A DNA stretch of 64,000 bases. It comes from Xiphophorus maculatus. Taxonomy: Eukaryota; Chordata; Actinopteri; Cyprinodontiformes; Poeciliidae. Under the pieces are notes generated by a model, which saw only the letters and a list, made by a program, of their open reading frames with translations, made no database searches and was not told the DNA's origin. The position numbers were made by a program, and so were the translations under genes. The DNA is taken from NCBI RefSeq assembly GCF_002775205.1, contig NC_036459.1, positions 19,638,312 to 19,702,311 of the forward strand, in the 5' to 3' direction. Below, one piece after another: positions 46,980 through 57,599 of the stretch (position 1 is its first letter; each line of letters starts with the position of its first letter).

Positions 46980-47200
46980 ATATTGAAGCCTGACATTAAA
47001 ACGATACTGAAAGTGGTCGGTGACTTGCATGTTAAATCAACGTTGGGGTTTCAACCATAACTGACATTATATCAATGTTGATTCAACCATCATCTGAATG
47101 TAAATCTGCATGCATATTTGTGTTGATTTTATATTGAATCAATGTTTGGAATTAATGTTGACTCATGTACATTTTTTGGCCTGATAAGTCTACATCATAA
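46980..47200. repeat. Degenerate TTGATTCAAC-type repeat
   Basis: ATCAATGTTGATTCAACC and related words (AATCAACGTTGG, TTGAATCAATGTTTGG, TTAATGTTGACTC) recur about every 30-60 bp. This is a decayed tandem-like fish repeat between tmpo and slc25a3. Confidence 0.5.
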
Positions 47201-47539
47201 CATACCATTAAAAGTTTCTTCACTGCTGTTAAACACACAATTTTGTTTGCAGATGTTGTTCAAAACTATCTAGCATTACCATATTTTCAAAGATGTTTGT
47301 ACACAAACTTAAAGATGACATGAAATTAATATTACAATTTATTTAGAAAAATGGGCATAGATCTGTAAACGTATTTGACTCCGATTTGAGGACAGGAGTC
47401 AAATATGGGAGGGGGCTCAGTAGTACTTACATAATCAACCCTAACCCTTGAAATGCAGACAAGTCATCAAATGGTGGTCAAAGGTCACATCACCTCCATC
47501 CTTCCCCCTTCACTTCAGAGGAGGTAAAACTTTTTTTTT

Positions 47540-47790
47540 GTATAATGGTGCAACAGCAACTTGCTTTTGAATGTGGGAAAACCCAAAGAACTGGTGATCG
47601 ACTTCAAGAGGAAACGCCATGTCCACACCCTGTTCAACATCCAGAACACTGCTGTGGAGATTGTCACACACCTAATGTTCCTCAGGGTCTACATAGCAGA
47701 CACTCTCACCTGGTCGCTGCACACCAACTTCAGTGTCAAAAGGGCCCTTCCTGTGCAGACACTTAAGAGAGCACATCTCAGCCCACCAAT
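47540..47790 (+). mobile_element. L2/Rex1-like LINE RT fragment
   Basis: LLNVGKPKELVIDFKRKRHV, then MFLRVYIADTLTWSLHTN, is the post-catalytic RT segment of fish L2/Rex1 elements (compare [17 protein letters not shown] and [12 protein letters not shown] at 27310-27460). A short relic in the tmpo-slc25a3 intergenic region. Confidence 0.7.
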
Positions 47791-48234
47791 AGGAGAGAGA
47801 ACAATCAATGACAACGGAGAGAGGGGACCTTGGCGATTCTTGTTGCCCTCGCAGGTAGCGTTGTTTTGCCAGATCCCCAGTGGGTGGCAGTGTGACCCCA
47901 ACCATTTTACACATATGGTATACATATGTATGAATGTGCTTTTGTGTGTGTGTGACTATTTTTTGGAACAACCGATATAGATTCAGGACACCCTCAATTT
48001 TTATGACTTTTTTTTTTCTTTGCATTTTGTACCTGGATTATAAGAGACTAACTTTGCTGGGACATAAGCCAAAGTGCAAAGCCAATCCGTTTGAAAGTCA
48101 TTCTGAGGTCGCCAGAAGAACCGCCCTAATTCTGTCAGCGCTGTTCTGTGATTTGTCCAAATATTATGAGGGACATATATGTACCGTTGTCCTACTGGAC
48201 AAAGAAGAGAGCGATCACGCCCAGTGGGGGTTGA

Positions 48235-48242
48235 TGACGTCA
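48235..48242. promoter_or_regulatory. slc25a3: Perfect CRE palindrome upstream of slc25a3
   Basis: TGACGTCA lies about 90 bp before the donor of the presumed first non-coding exon. CREB/ATF sites are common in promoters of nuclear genes for mitochondrial proteins. Occupancy is inference. Confidence 0.5.
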
Positions 48243-48269
48243 TGAGAGGACAAATTGATTTACCGCGAG

Positions 48270-48333
48270 GTCATCAAGTCTCTCCGAGCAGCCGGCTGCG
48301 GAAAAGCGGAGGCGCCATCTTGAGACACTGAAA
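48270..48333 (+). other. slc25a3: slc25a3 non-coding exon 1 (5' UTR)
   Basis: GC-rich sequence ending CACTGAAA|GTAAGT gives a consensus donor at 48333/48334. It pairs with an acceptor (TCTCTGTAG) at 48750 just before the coding exon. GCGCCATCTTGAG (about 48312) contains the complement of a YY1 core (CAAGATGGC). The transcription start is inferred. Confidence 0.6.
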
Positions 48334-48765
48334 GTAAGTTTATTTACGTGTTATAAATCCTTTATATTAAATAGAACATCAGTACTTATTACGGGAAGAA
48401 TAAAATCTGTGTTTGCTGCTTAGTGTATTCGAATTATGTGTGTGTATGTGTGAGAAGGTGGGAAGGTAAAAGGGGACTATAACCTTGGTCAGCCCCATTG
48501 AGTTAGCTTAGCGTATCCTTTAGCAGTGTTTCAGTCTTAGCCTGAATGAGGGAAGACAGGCCGGTATAAATTTGCAGACAAACCAACGTTATATCCATTT
48601 AAGACAACATCCAAGTACGTATACGCTGCGTTGTTAGGTCTGATGTACACTTCATGTCTCAATGACTTTGTATCCTTTGCTTTTGGTTGTCGGTGAAGGA
48701 TTAGAATACTAGTTAGCATAAGCTAATGGTATGCATTTTGATCTCTGTAGCGTAGCTCCGCCACC

Positions 48766-51700
48766 ATGTACCCGACTTCTCTGACGCAGCTGGCAAGAGC
48801 CAACCCGTTCAGCGCCCCTCTGTTCAGCCTCCAGAAAGTGGAAGAACCTCAACAGAGCCTCAATGGACAACGGCCTCGCAGACTGGCAGCAGCTGCAACA
48901 GCAGACGGTAAACCGGCTCGTCAGCAGCAGAGCTAACTGTAGCCACGCTAGCTATAGATTCTCCCTGACAAGACCTAGTTTACTATGTAGCCTAATAATG
49001 GTCTCTTTATTTATGGATTATCTAATGCCCAACTTCTGCTATACTATCCTTAAAATAATAAAATGTTTAATTGTTGGAGCAATTTGCTATCAGGCCTCTA
49101 CTGTGGCCAGGCTGCATGCCGAGGACAACGAAGGACAAATGACTGTAGGGGCTGCAGATTACTCATAATTTACTGGACATGAGCTTTAAAACATTTTTGT
49201 GAAGAACTGGAATAGTAATTATTTATCTAGAATAGGACCTTTTAATTCATTTGACCTTTGGTGTGTTCAGCATAGTACAAACAGTTCTATAAATTGCGTC
49301 ATAGGTTGTAATATTTTGGTGACAAGTTTTATTTCCTATCTTAAGTTTCAAGTACTGTAGCAGATGACGAGGGTAAATATACAGCATGTTGATTCTCATC
49401 AGTATGTCTAAAAACACTTAATCAGGTGTATTGAATTCTACTTTGTTTCCCCTTTCTGAGCAGAAGTGCTCCATTTGTAATACCTCACCTTTGTTTCTTC
49501 AGAGGGAGACAGTTGTGAGTTCGGCTCTCAGAAGTATTTTATCCTGTGTGGTTTTGGTGGGATTCTGAGCTGTGGCACCACACACACAGCTGTTGTTCCC
49601 CTCGACCTGGTCAAATGCAGAATGCAGGTCTGTTGCAGTGGCTTGATTTTTTTATTTTATTTTTTTATGTAACTTCATCCCTGCCAGTCCTCCTCCTTTC
49701 TGTTAATAAGCATCAATCTGCATGGTGGAGGTTGTTTTTGTTTTAATTCTGATCACATTTTGTTGACGTGACGATATCACTGCATGAGTCCATAAAAACC
49801 CGTGTTGCACTGCAGGGGTCAGCAGAGCTGACCCGTGTAGAAAGTGTGGGAATTTCAACAGTTTGCTACTGAAGTATGTTTTGAAAGTGGAGATAATTAC
49901 ACATGTAAGAAATAAAAACAAACCTTACAATGTTCACATGGATAGGTTGGTATGGGATGGCACACTGGATTTTCTTCTGGTAAAAAGAGAGGCCAGACTG
50001 AGACTTTTCACTGCATGTCATGCAGGTGTGTTTTTTTTCAGTGAACTACAATGTCATTTAATGCCTAAATTAAATTATTTAAACATATTCCCCACACTGA
50101 TATATTTGCTTATGCTTTAGTAATTCTCACTTGATGTTGGAACTCCAAACTTTGTCTCTTTTGTTTTCTATGCTTGTTTATCCTTGTGGTGAGACGCTTG
50201 TGCCTTGTGAGATGCAGGGTGCATCAAAGACAGATCTCCAGTCCATCTCAGGCCAACACTGAGACACAGGACACACAATGATGCATGCACATGTTCATGC
50301 CCAAGCATGGAATTTAGAGAGAACTGCTTAAAATCGACGAGAGAAAGAATAAATGGGGAAACGTAATGCAAAAAGAGCCTAGATTGAGATTCAAAACAAA
50401 GACCTTCTTGCTGGAAAGTTTCCCACAGAAAACCTAAGTCTGGGGCAGAGCAGTCCACCAGCAGTATGCTGTGTTTTTGAGTTAAAAAAAATATTGACAG
50501 AAAATATGACCAGGTAATGGACCTTAAAAAACTCCGCCCACAAACGACCCACGTGACCGCAAGTCTCACAAACAAAGCCTTGCAGCGCGTTGTTTCTATG
50601 TAAGCATGACTCGATTAGTGCATCATTTCTACCAGATTTTCACAATATATCAGCTACTACAATGGACAGAGGAACTAACAAGTTCATGTCACCATCTGGG
50701 AGGAGGTTACTGGTTTCTCAGTCACAAGCTGGTTGCAAACCTGAGGCCAGCAGGTGTCAGTCAGTTATGATAGATCTGAAATTTGGTTTGATGACCGAAA
50801 TATGAGAAGCTACAGACTGATAGGAGGAACCAAAGAGCTCTGTAAAGGTAAAGGCAAGTCTTCTGAAGTTGGGATATAATTAATTTAATTTCACATAATT
50901 ACCGCGGTAGAAGCCATTTGTTTGTTAAAATTTTCTGAAATATATTTGTTCTATTTGATGTTTGTTGTGAATGACGTAAACTCACAAACGAACGAGGTAA
51001 TTAGTCCAACGTTTAGAAACTACAGCGGCTGTAATGAGCCACAGCAAAGGGAAACAAAGGTAAAATAACCTGAACAGGTGATCAACTCAGAACCACTCCT
51101 ACCTTTTTACTCTCTCTCTCTCTTTGCCACGGTAACAGTAAGATAAATCTCTTTATCTTACTGTCACACCTGTTACTGTGGCAACCAAGATGAGCAAAGA
51201 TTACGTTAAAAACAAAACATTCCGTCCGTTACAATATCAAGTTTCCAGGCTTGATATTTATTTCTCGATTATTAATCAGCGCTTCCCTGAACACAGCGAT
51301 GGTTGACTGACTAGCTGTACTTGGTGCTAACGTGGCTAACACCAGTAACAGTTTAGTCCAAAGCCTTTTCTGCTAAAATAAAATCTTTAGTGTATGTCAG
51401 ATACAGACACATTGCATATTGATCTGTTTAGCTAATGTAAGACTGTGTAGCAGACAGGTTTCAAGGTGTAGAAGTTGTATCAGTTCTGCCATTATGCTGT
51501 ACTTAACGGGAAGCGTGTGTTTGTGAGATGGCCACGCACGTGACCATGTAGAATGGGTATCAGCCAATGAAAAGCGGCCCCTGTGGTAAGGTCCATGTAC
51601 CTGTTATTGGAAGAGTAAAGATTCATAGGGAACATAATTTGTGTTTGTGTTAAGTTTTCCTAAATCCTACTGTTTTTGGTGCTGCCAATTGCACTACTGT

Positions 51701-54700
51701 GATTTGCTGATAGGTGATTTATCCAGTGTTTGCAAGAAATTCTCTGGACATAAAAGACCTGTGACATTGACTGGTGTGGCTCTTTGGTCCGGTCCCAATA
51801 CTTGAACTCCACGCTACACCCCTCTATGAAGTGTGGACTCACTCGACATGCACATAAGGGTTCAAGTGCGCAAGTTATAAGTGTACAAAAATTTGATAAG
51901 TGGGACAGTACACCCCTGTGTTGTAATTTTGACATCCAAAATGGTGGGACTGGTCACTGTTTAGGCATTTGTGCTGCTAAAAGGTACAACTACAGCAACA
52001 AAAATCTATTCCAAGCGTACAGTCTACGCATTTTTGCTTTCCAAAGTCATTGCTGGAGATATTTGACTGCTCAAATGTGTTTTATGACTTGTTAAATACA
52101 GAGCAAAATTTGATTTAATTGGACACATTGCTCTGCTTGTCTTCACCTTAATTTTCTAGTAAGAGGCTTTAATGTCTCATTCTGAATAGCTGGTCTTCTG
52201 GATAACCTTCCTGAGGTCTGAGTAGGCCAAATGAACAGAAATGCATTTGTAATTTTTATTACTGTGTGGAATTCATGTAAATGAATAACTGAACTAACAG
52301 TTTAGCTAATGTTCTAACTTGGTGATGCAGCTAAATCTACATAAAACATTTTAATGAAGCAGCAGTTTTTATTTCTGAGCGAACTAAAAACTGTACACAT
52401 TGCTCTTTTGAAGGACCTGTTCCGTTTGTCTGGGAAGAAAACAACGGCTACATTTTAAGTTGGCAAACAAAGACTGAATCAATTTAAAGAACAATAATGT
52501 TGAATCTCCATGGTGGTTGATTCTGTAAAGTGATTTATGTTTTTTTTAAAACTTCTTTTGAGTGATCCTAATACACATTTGCATGTTGGTGGCAGAGTTT
52601 ATGCTGGAAGAGTCCTAACACTGAGCTCATGCCATTGATGGAAGCAATGATTAGGAATGGTTTTCAGTTTCCCAGCTGCTGTGACTCTTCCATCATAACC
52701 CTGTATATTTTGTGATTATTTTTCCTGCATTGCATGTGACCTGGCATGCTGCATGTGTGTCGTGTCCCTCCCTTGTACCACAGAGGATGTCAGCTGCGAG
52801 TTTGGCTCCTCCAAGTACTATGCCCTGTGCGGCTTTGGTGGTATCCTGAGCTGCGGCATCACACACACCGCAGTGGTGCCCCTCGACCTTGTCAAGTGCC
52901 GTATGCAGGTGTGTATGGGAACAAAAGTTAACTATTGGGAAGTGAACGACTACCCCAAGTGTTCAGTAATGTAAGCATATTCTGCAAAACTTTGAGATGT
53001 AAGAGACCCCACTCACTTCGGAATGCAAGTCAGATTTATATAAAAGCTGACAGAACAATAATTTTAGGATTAAATTGCACTGGTTTTATCAATGTGTGAC
53101 TATAATTGGCAGTTTTCATCCTTGACAAACAAATTTGTCTCAGTAAGACAAGGTGGGACAGCTCAAGGCATGTGGGATTTCACAGCAACACTTGCCTGTG
53201 ACTGCAGGTTCCATTACTTCATAATTATTTTCCGAACGTTTTCTTCCTATTTTGCCTTGGTGATCGCTGTATATCTTCTTCTCCTTAGGTGAATCCAGAT
53301 AAATACAAGGGCATCGGCAATGGTTTTGCAGTGACTATCAGGGAGGATGGTGTGAGAGGTCTAGCGAAGGGCTGGGCCCCTACTTTCATTGGCTACTCCA
53401 TGCAGGGACTGTGCAAGTTTGGCTTCTATGAGGTCTTCAAGATTTTCTACAGCGACACGTTGGGGGAGGTGAGTTCAGCGCAGATGGGGGTTCACAGTTC
53501 TGACATCTGCTCCCTTCACACAACCTCTCACGTCCCATTCCCAGATACTAGGGCTGTGACGATTCATTGAACGATTCGAATACCTCCATTATTAAATCCT
53601 TGAGGCAAATGATCTGCCTCAAAGCTTCACTAGCTTGTTTTACTATTTAAAGCCATGTGATTTGGCCAGACAATTATTTTTTTTATAATAATAATTTTTT
53701 ATATTTTATATAATAAGTTGTTGACGAATGCTAAGTGCTAATAGCATAACATATTGTGACCAAGTGTCATCTTTTCCCTGGACATGTCCGGGTTTTTGAC
53801 GTTTTTCGGGGCATCCTGAAATGGACCCTGTCTACTGAACAGCTGGTTTGGAGAGAATGACGGGTGTATGAATACAGGTGGAGCGGAGGCACAGCCTGCT
53901 AAGGCACAAGCAGACAGACGGAACGCAGCGGGCTGCGCTCCAGCACCGTAGCTGGAGCTCAGCTTCAGTGTAGCTTTGCAGACGAACCAGAAAATAATTT
54001 TCCTACCATCCTGGTCATAATAACTGGGTGACGTTTCTGCGTATGTTGAAGCAAAGATCTCTTGTTCACATGGATACAAAAGCTATCCATGTGAACAAAA
54101 CAAAGTGAGAGTCTATTAAATTGACTGAAGATGAACACAGAAACCAAAAACTGGAGTATTTATTTATTTATTTATTTTTTGTCAGCGTCTTTGTCAGCAT
54201 GCGGTTTAATTATTTCCTAAGCTACAGTAAAGCAATTGTAAGGAATGCACAGATGAAAATTTGGGCCAGTATTAATACTTCTGCTATGGCCGTATTTACC
54301 AGTATTTTATTTTGTAAAGTTTTTTTTTTTAATTACTCTGTTAATCAGCAGAATAATTGATTACTCAATTACTAAAATAAGTAAGGTGGCCACTGTTAAG
54401 AAAGCAAGCTCAGCCAATCCCTTGTTGTTATATTTATCCAAACACCCTGCTTATAGTGCAGATACACACACCTTGATTTTATTTAATGTGAAAAAGGGTT
54501 GATAGTTAACTCTCTCCACAGGTTATCCCTGAGTCTGGGATAACCTCTCTAATCTTAATTATAGGGATCAACAAACCTTTTACTGGTCCTTGGCTTTAAA
54601 CATGCAGCTGACGACTGAAGTTGATTATAGTGTCATGTTGTGGTCTCACCAACCAGGAAAATGCCTACCTGTGGAGGACATCACTGTACCTGGCTGCTTC

Positions 54701-56381
54701 AGCTAGCGCAGAGTTCTTTGCCGACATTGCTCTGGCTCCCATGGAGGCTGTGAAGGTTCGAATCCAGACTCAGCCCGGCTACGCCAACACCCTCAGACAG
54801 GGCGTCCCCAAGATGTTTGCAGAGGAAGGACTTTGGGCGTAAGTACACACCTTTTCTTTGGTGAGAACACTTCTTCTTCAGTTGGAATATGTGGTCACAG
54901 CACGCTCCTTAGATCCACCTCTGGAGGGCGCTGCTCTGTGAGCAGAGCTCCTCAGCAGCTTTCTGGCTGTACAGTTGGAGGTGCTTGAGTCATTGGCGTG
55001 TGAGAGCAGTCCACCTGTTCCCCAGCCCACCTGCTGCACTGGCAACCTGGTCATCAGACAGGAACTCCCAGTGCAGCTAGTCTGGGGGACGGATAGTTAT
55101 CAGTCTATTTATAGACTTGCAGTTGAATAATAAAATTGTGATGAAACTAAATGTTCTCATACTTGTGTTTCAATTGGAGCTCGTACTAAAACAGACTTTA
55201 GGATTATGGAAAAGTTGGCTGTGATTTCATTGTTTTCTTAGTGCTCACCAGTAAACCTGATGCTTGATATCTGGCCAGGTTTTATAAGGGTGTGGTGCCC
55301 CTGTGGATGAGGCAGATCCCCTACACCATGATGAAGTTTGCCTGCTTCGAGCGTACTGTAGAGCTGCTTTACAAGTATGTTGTTCCTAAGCCCCGCAGTG
55401 AGTGCAGCAAACCTGAGCAACTCGTCGTCACCTTTGTGGCCGGCTACATTGGTGAGTGTCCCATCATCTCAAGCATGTGAATAAGTCAGTACTCTATAGC
55501 TCTCATAGTTTGATCATACTTTTTATAGCTAAAGCTTCTGTAAGAAGTGATTGGTCTGTGCTGCTTTCAGTTAACTGTAATCAGGGTACAAAACAACAGC
55601 AGCTGCATTGCTTGAAGCATTTGCTGTAGAGCTGCACATTGAAAGGATTTCTACAAACATTACAACATCTGTAGAGCACATTGTTTCTGAACAAGAGCTT
55701 CACAGTGATGTAGCTGTTGCTTAGCTGCCACTCATGCTCTTCTCACCTCTTTTCTTGTTGCAGCTGGTGTGTTTTGTGCCATTGTGTCACATCCTGCTGA
55801 CTCTGTGGTGTCTGTGCTGAACAAGGAGAAAGGCAGCACAGCTGTTCAGGTCCTCAAGAGGCTGGGACCTAAAGGTTTGTATCAACATGAGTTGGCAGTC
55901 CAACCTTTCAGCACGCTCCTTAGATCCACCTCTGGAGGGCGCTGCTCTGTGAGCAGAGCTCCTCAGCAGCTTTCTGGCTGTACAGTTGGAGGTGCTTGAG
56001 TCATTGGCGTGTGAGAGCAGTCCACCTGTTCCCCAGCCCACCTGCTGCACTGGCAACCTGGTCATCAGACAGGAACTCCCAGTGCAGCTAGTCTGGGGGT
56101 CAGACAACCAGTTAGTTTAATGGGGTCTTACTGAATCCTTGGTGAATAAGCTGCCCTTAGAACAGTTTTGACCAGAATCTGTGATGTTCCAATCTCCTGA
56201 TGTGTGTCTGTCTCTCTCAGGTGTATGGAAAGGTCTCGTTGCCCGTATCATCATGATTGGTACTCTGACAGCCCTGCAGTGGTTCATTTATGACTCTGTG
56301 AAGGTGTACTTCCGTCTGCCCCGCCCACCGCCTCCAGAGATGCCAGAGTCCCTGAAGAAGAAGCTTGGCCTCACAGAGTGA
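48766..56381 (+). CDS. slc25a3: Mitochondrial phosphate carrier (SLC25A3/PHC)
   Basis: Inner-membrane carrier that imports phosphate with protons for ATP synthesis and also moves copper (family knowledge). Coding exons: 48766-48907, then either 49503-49627 (3A) or 52784-52908 (3B), 53289-53468, 54657-54838, 55279-55451, 55764-55874, 56221-56381. With either exon 3 the total is 1,074 nt, 357 residues. ATG follows CCACC, a good Kozak context. Residues 1-45 form an Arg/Ala-rich mitochondrial leader. Three carrier repeats carry the signatures PLDLVKCRMQ, PMEAVKVRIQ and a weaker PADSVVSVLN, as in other phosphate carriers. The C terminus is RPPPPEMPESLKKKLGLTE. Introns 5 and 7 contain twin H/ACA RNA candidates. 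Lies next to tmpo in the same orientation, as in mammals. Confidence 0.96.
49503..49627 (+). CDS. slc25a3: slc25a3 alternative exon 3A
   Basis: A 125-nt exon encoding EGDSCEFGSQKYFILCGFGG and ending PLDLVKCRMQ, with CAG acceptor and GT donor. ILCG and SCGTTHT match the mammalian A isoform, which in mammals is enriched in heart and skeletal muscle. It has the same length and phase as 3B, so inclusion of both would break the frame. It encodes the end of the leader region and the first carrier repeat's signature. Confidence 0.93.
50511..51603. mobile_element. Unclassified TIR element in the 3A-3B intron (inverted-repeat copy A)
   Basis: Ends CAGGTAATGGACCTTA (50511) and TAAGGTCCATGTACCTG (to 51603) are inverted repeats with one extra base. 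The core 50696-51579 is almost identical to the reverse complement of 59449-60295. No coding frame is seen and no 8-bp duplication flanks the ends, so the class is open. Confidence 0.6.
52784..52908 (+). CDS. slc25a3: slc25a3 alternative exon 3B
   Basis: A 125-nt exon encoding EDVSCEFGSSKYYALCGFGG and ending PLDLVKCRMQ. KYYALCGFGG matches the ubiquitous mammalian B isoform. It lies 3.2 kb downstream of 3A; the intervening intron contains an 0.9-kb repeat whose inverted partner is at 59449. Confidence 0.93.
53550..54390. mobile_element. hAT-like remnant(s) in slc25a3 intron 4
   Basis: CTAGGGCTGTGACGATTCAT at 53550 is a typical hAT-type end in fish. The right side (TTAATCAGCAGAATAATTGATTACTC near 54340) is a decayed partner. 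Inside, GTGACCAAGTG...GGACATGTCCGGG at 53756 resembles the element near 10100, suggesting nesting. Confidence 0.4.
54898..55098 (+). ncRNA. H/ACA snoRNA candidate, copy 1 (SNORA53-like position)
   Basis: Intronic, starting 60 nt after the exon-5 donor. Pattern: 5' hairpin closed by CACGC/GCGTG, then hinge AGAGCA. The 3' hairpin has lower stem CCCCAG/CTGGGG, a pocket-like internal loop, and a perfect 10-bp upper stem GCTGCACTGG/CCAGTGCAGC. ATA follows 4 nt after the shared block, in place of ACA. The 191-bp body 54898-55088 is identical to copy 2 by eye. SLC25A3 hosts SNORA53 in mammals (known); orthology here is inferred from host and fold. Confidence 0.6.
55540..55665 (+). ncRNA. Weak third H/ACA-like candidate in slc25a3 intron 6
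   Basis: A GATTGG...AATCAG pairing is followed by the hinge-like ACAAAACA. A short hairpin closed by GCAGCT/AGCTGC comes next, and then ACATTG, with ACA three bases from a possible end. The hairpins are shorter than usual and conservation is unknown. Confidence 0.25.
55909..56109 (+). ncRNA. H/ACA snoRNA candidate, copy 2 (SNORA53-like position)
   Basis: Lies in intron 7, 34 nt after its donor; the 3' end is 111 nt before the exon-8 acceptor. The 191-bp body is the same as copy 1. After the shared block comes TCAG-ACA-ACC, a proper ACA box at the spacing where copy 1 has ATA. The AGAGCA hinge and both hairpins are as in copy 1. This is the better snoRNA of the two. Confidence 0.68.
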
Positions 56382-56665
56382 CACTCTCCTCCTGTCTCCC
56401 TCCATCGTCCCCTCACAGCCCTGCAGTCTTCAACTGAAATTTCCACAACAGACTGCAGTTTGTCCTGTTCTTGGCTACACATTGAGCAGGGGGCCGCTCC
56501 TTCTCTCCCTGAGCAACCTGGAGAAGAAGTGAAGGCTGTTGCTTCTTGCTGAATGTTTTGACAGTAAATATTCCTCTATACAAACACCTATATGGTTTTA
56601 TTGATCCCTGTCTTAGAATAAATATGTGGGAGTTCTAATAAAATTTCCCTGGAAAATGATTGCAA
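56382..56665 (+). other. slc25a3: slc25a3 3' UTR and poly(A) signals
   Basis: Short UTR after TGA. AATAAA occurs at about 56618 (AGAATAAATATG) and 56637 (CTAATAAAATTTCC), followed by a TG-rich downstream element (about 56650-56670). Confidence 0.7.
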
Positions 56666-57130
56666 TGTTCCTTGACTCCTTTTAGTAAAAGAAATGAAGG
56701 AGGATGCAATTTACCGTTAGTCATCCTGGCCAAATATTTTAAATTTAAAAACTAACTTATTTGCATCTCAATGTTTCTATGAAAAGATTCTGTGATATGT
56801 AAATGTGACAAATGCTAATTAAGCTGATATTCCACTTTGAAAAAGCAGCAAACATCCTGCTATAAATTGTAGCCTAAAAAATGTATCCAAAAATACTGCA
56901 ATGTGTGACCAAATAAATTTGTAAATGCCACAGAGGCACTAATTGGACAGAGCACAAAACAGTTGGAGAACTTTGCTACTCCAGTGAAAAGCCAATTCTC
57001 TTTTGGAGGACCTGAAAGTACACCAGTCCAGTTTAGTGTCACTAAAAAGCATACTCCTCTGATCTCTTCCTTCTGCTTCCTGATGTTTTGAGTGGTGGCA
57101 AGAGAGTCTCAGTTCCCAGGGTTCTGATGG
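56666..57130. other. Intergenic stretch downstream of slc25a3
   Basis: AT-rich DNA with no feature I can support. Confidence 0.4.
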
Positions 57131-57133
57131 GGG

Positions 57134-57595
57134 TCAGAGTCCAGAGGAACGAATCGGTGAGAATTGAGAGTGATGTTGAAGGTTAATGAGACATGAGAGG
57201 GCAAAGTTATTTAGGCCTTTGTAGGTGATGAGTATTTTATATTGGGTGGTGATAAATGGCGAGCCAGTTAAAAACGGGTAATGTCCCTGGAGTGAGTGTG
57301 GATAAGTAGACGGGCAGCTGAGTATTGAATATAGTGTGATTTTTGCGGATGAGTGAAGGGAAGTCACTGAAGGAGCCATTTTCTTCAGCTTATCTGGGAA
57401 AGATTGGGGGGCAGCAACCTGTCTAGGTAGCAAGACCCAGACTTCCCTCTCTCCAGCCACTTGTTCCAGTTCCTCTGGGGAAATCCCAATTCCTTCCCAG
57501 GCCAGCCAACAAACATAGTCTGTCCAGCTTGTCCTGGGTCTTCCTCTGGACCTTGTCCCAGTGGGATAGCCTGGAACACTGCATTCAGCAGGCAT
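57134..57595 (-). mobile_element. RTE/Rex-like LINE ORF2 C terminus plus 3' sequence
   Basis: Minus-strand translation starts near RSRGRPRTSWTDYVCWLAWE, then GISPEELEQVAGEREVW. This is the very conserved C-terminal end of fish RTE/Rex-type LINEs (GRPRTRW-DY---LAW). After about 57390 the frame enters other repeat sequence. It is probably the same family as the RT at 16165 and the endonuclease at 60430. Confidence 0.7.
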
Positions 57596-57599
57596 CTTT

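Noticed and set aside
50168..50575. 135-codon minus-strand gene in the slc25a3 3A-3B intron
   Set aside because: Low-complexity composition, no recognisable domain, and it partly overlaps the TIR element end.
54898..54930. CTCF insulator motif in the twin slc25a3 blocks
   Set aside because: CCACCTCTGGAGGGCGCTG resembles CTCF only in part; the H/ACA fold explains the whole block better.
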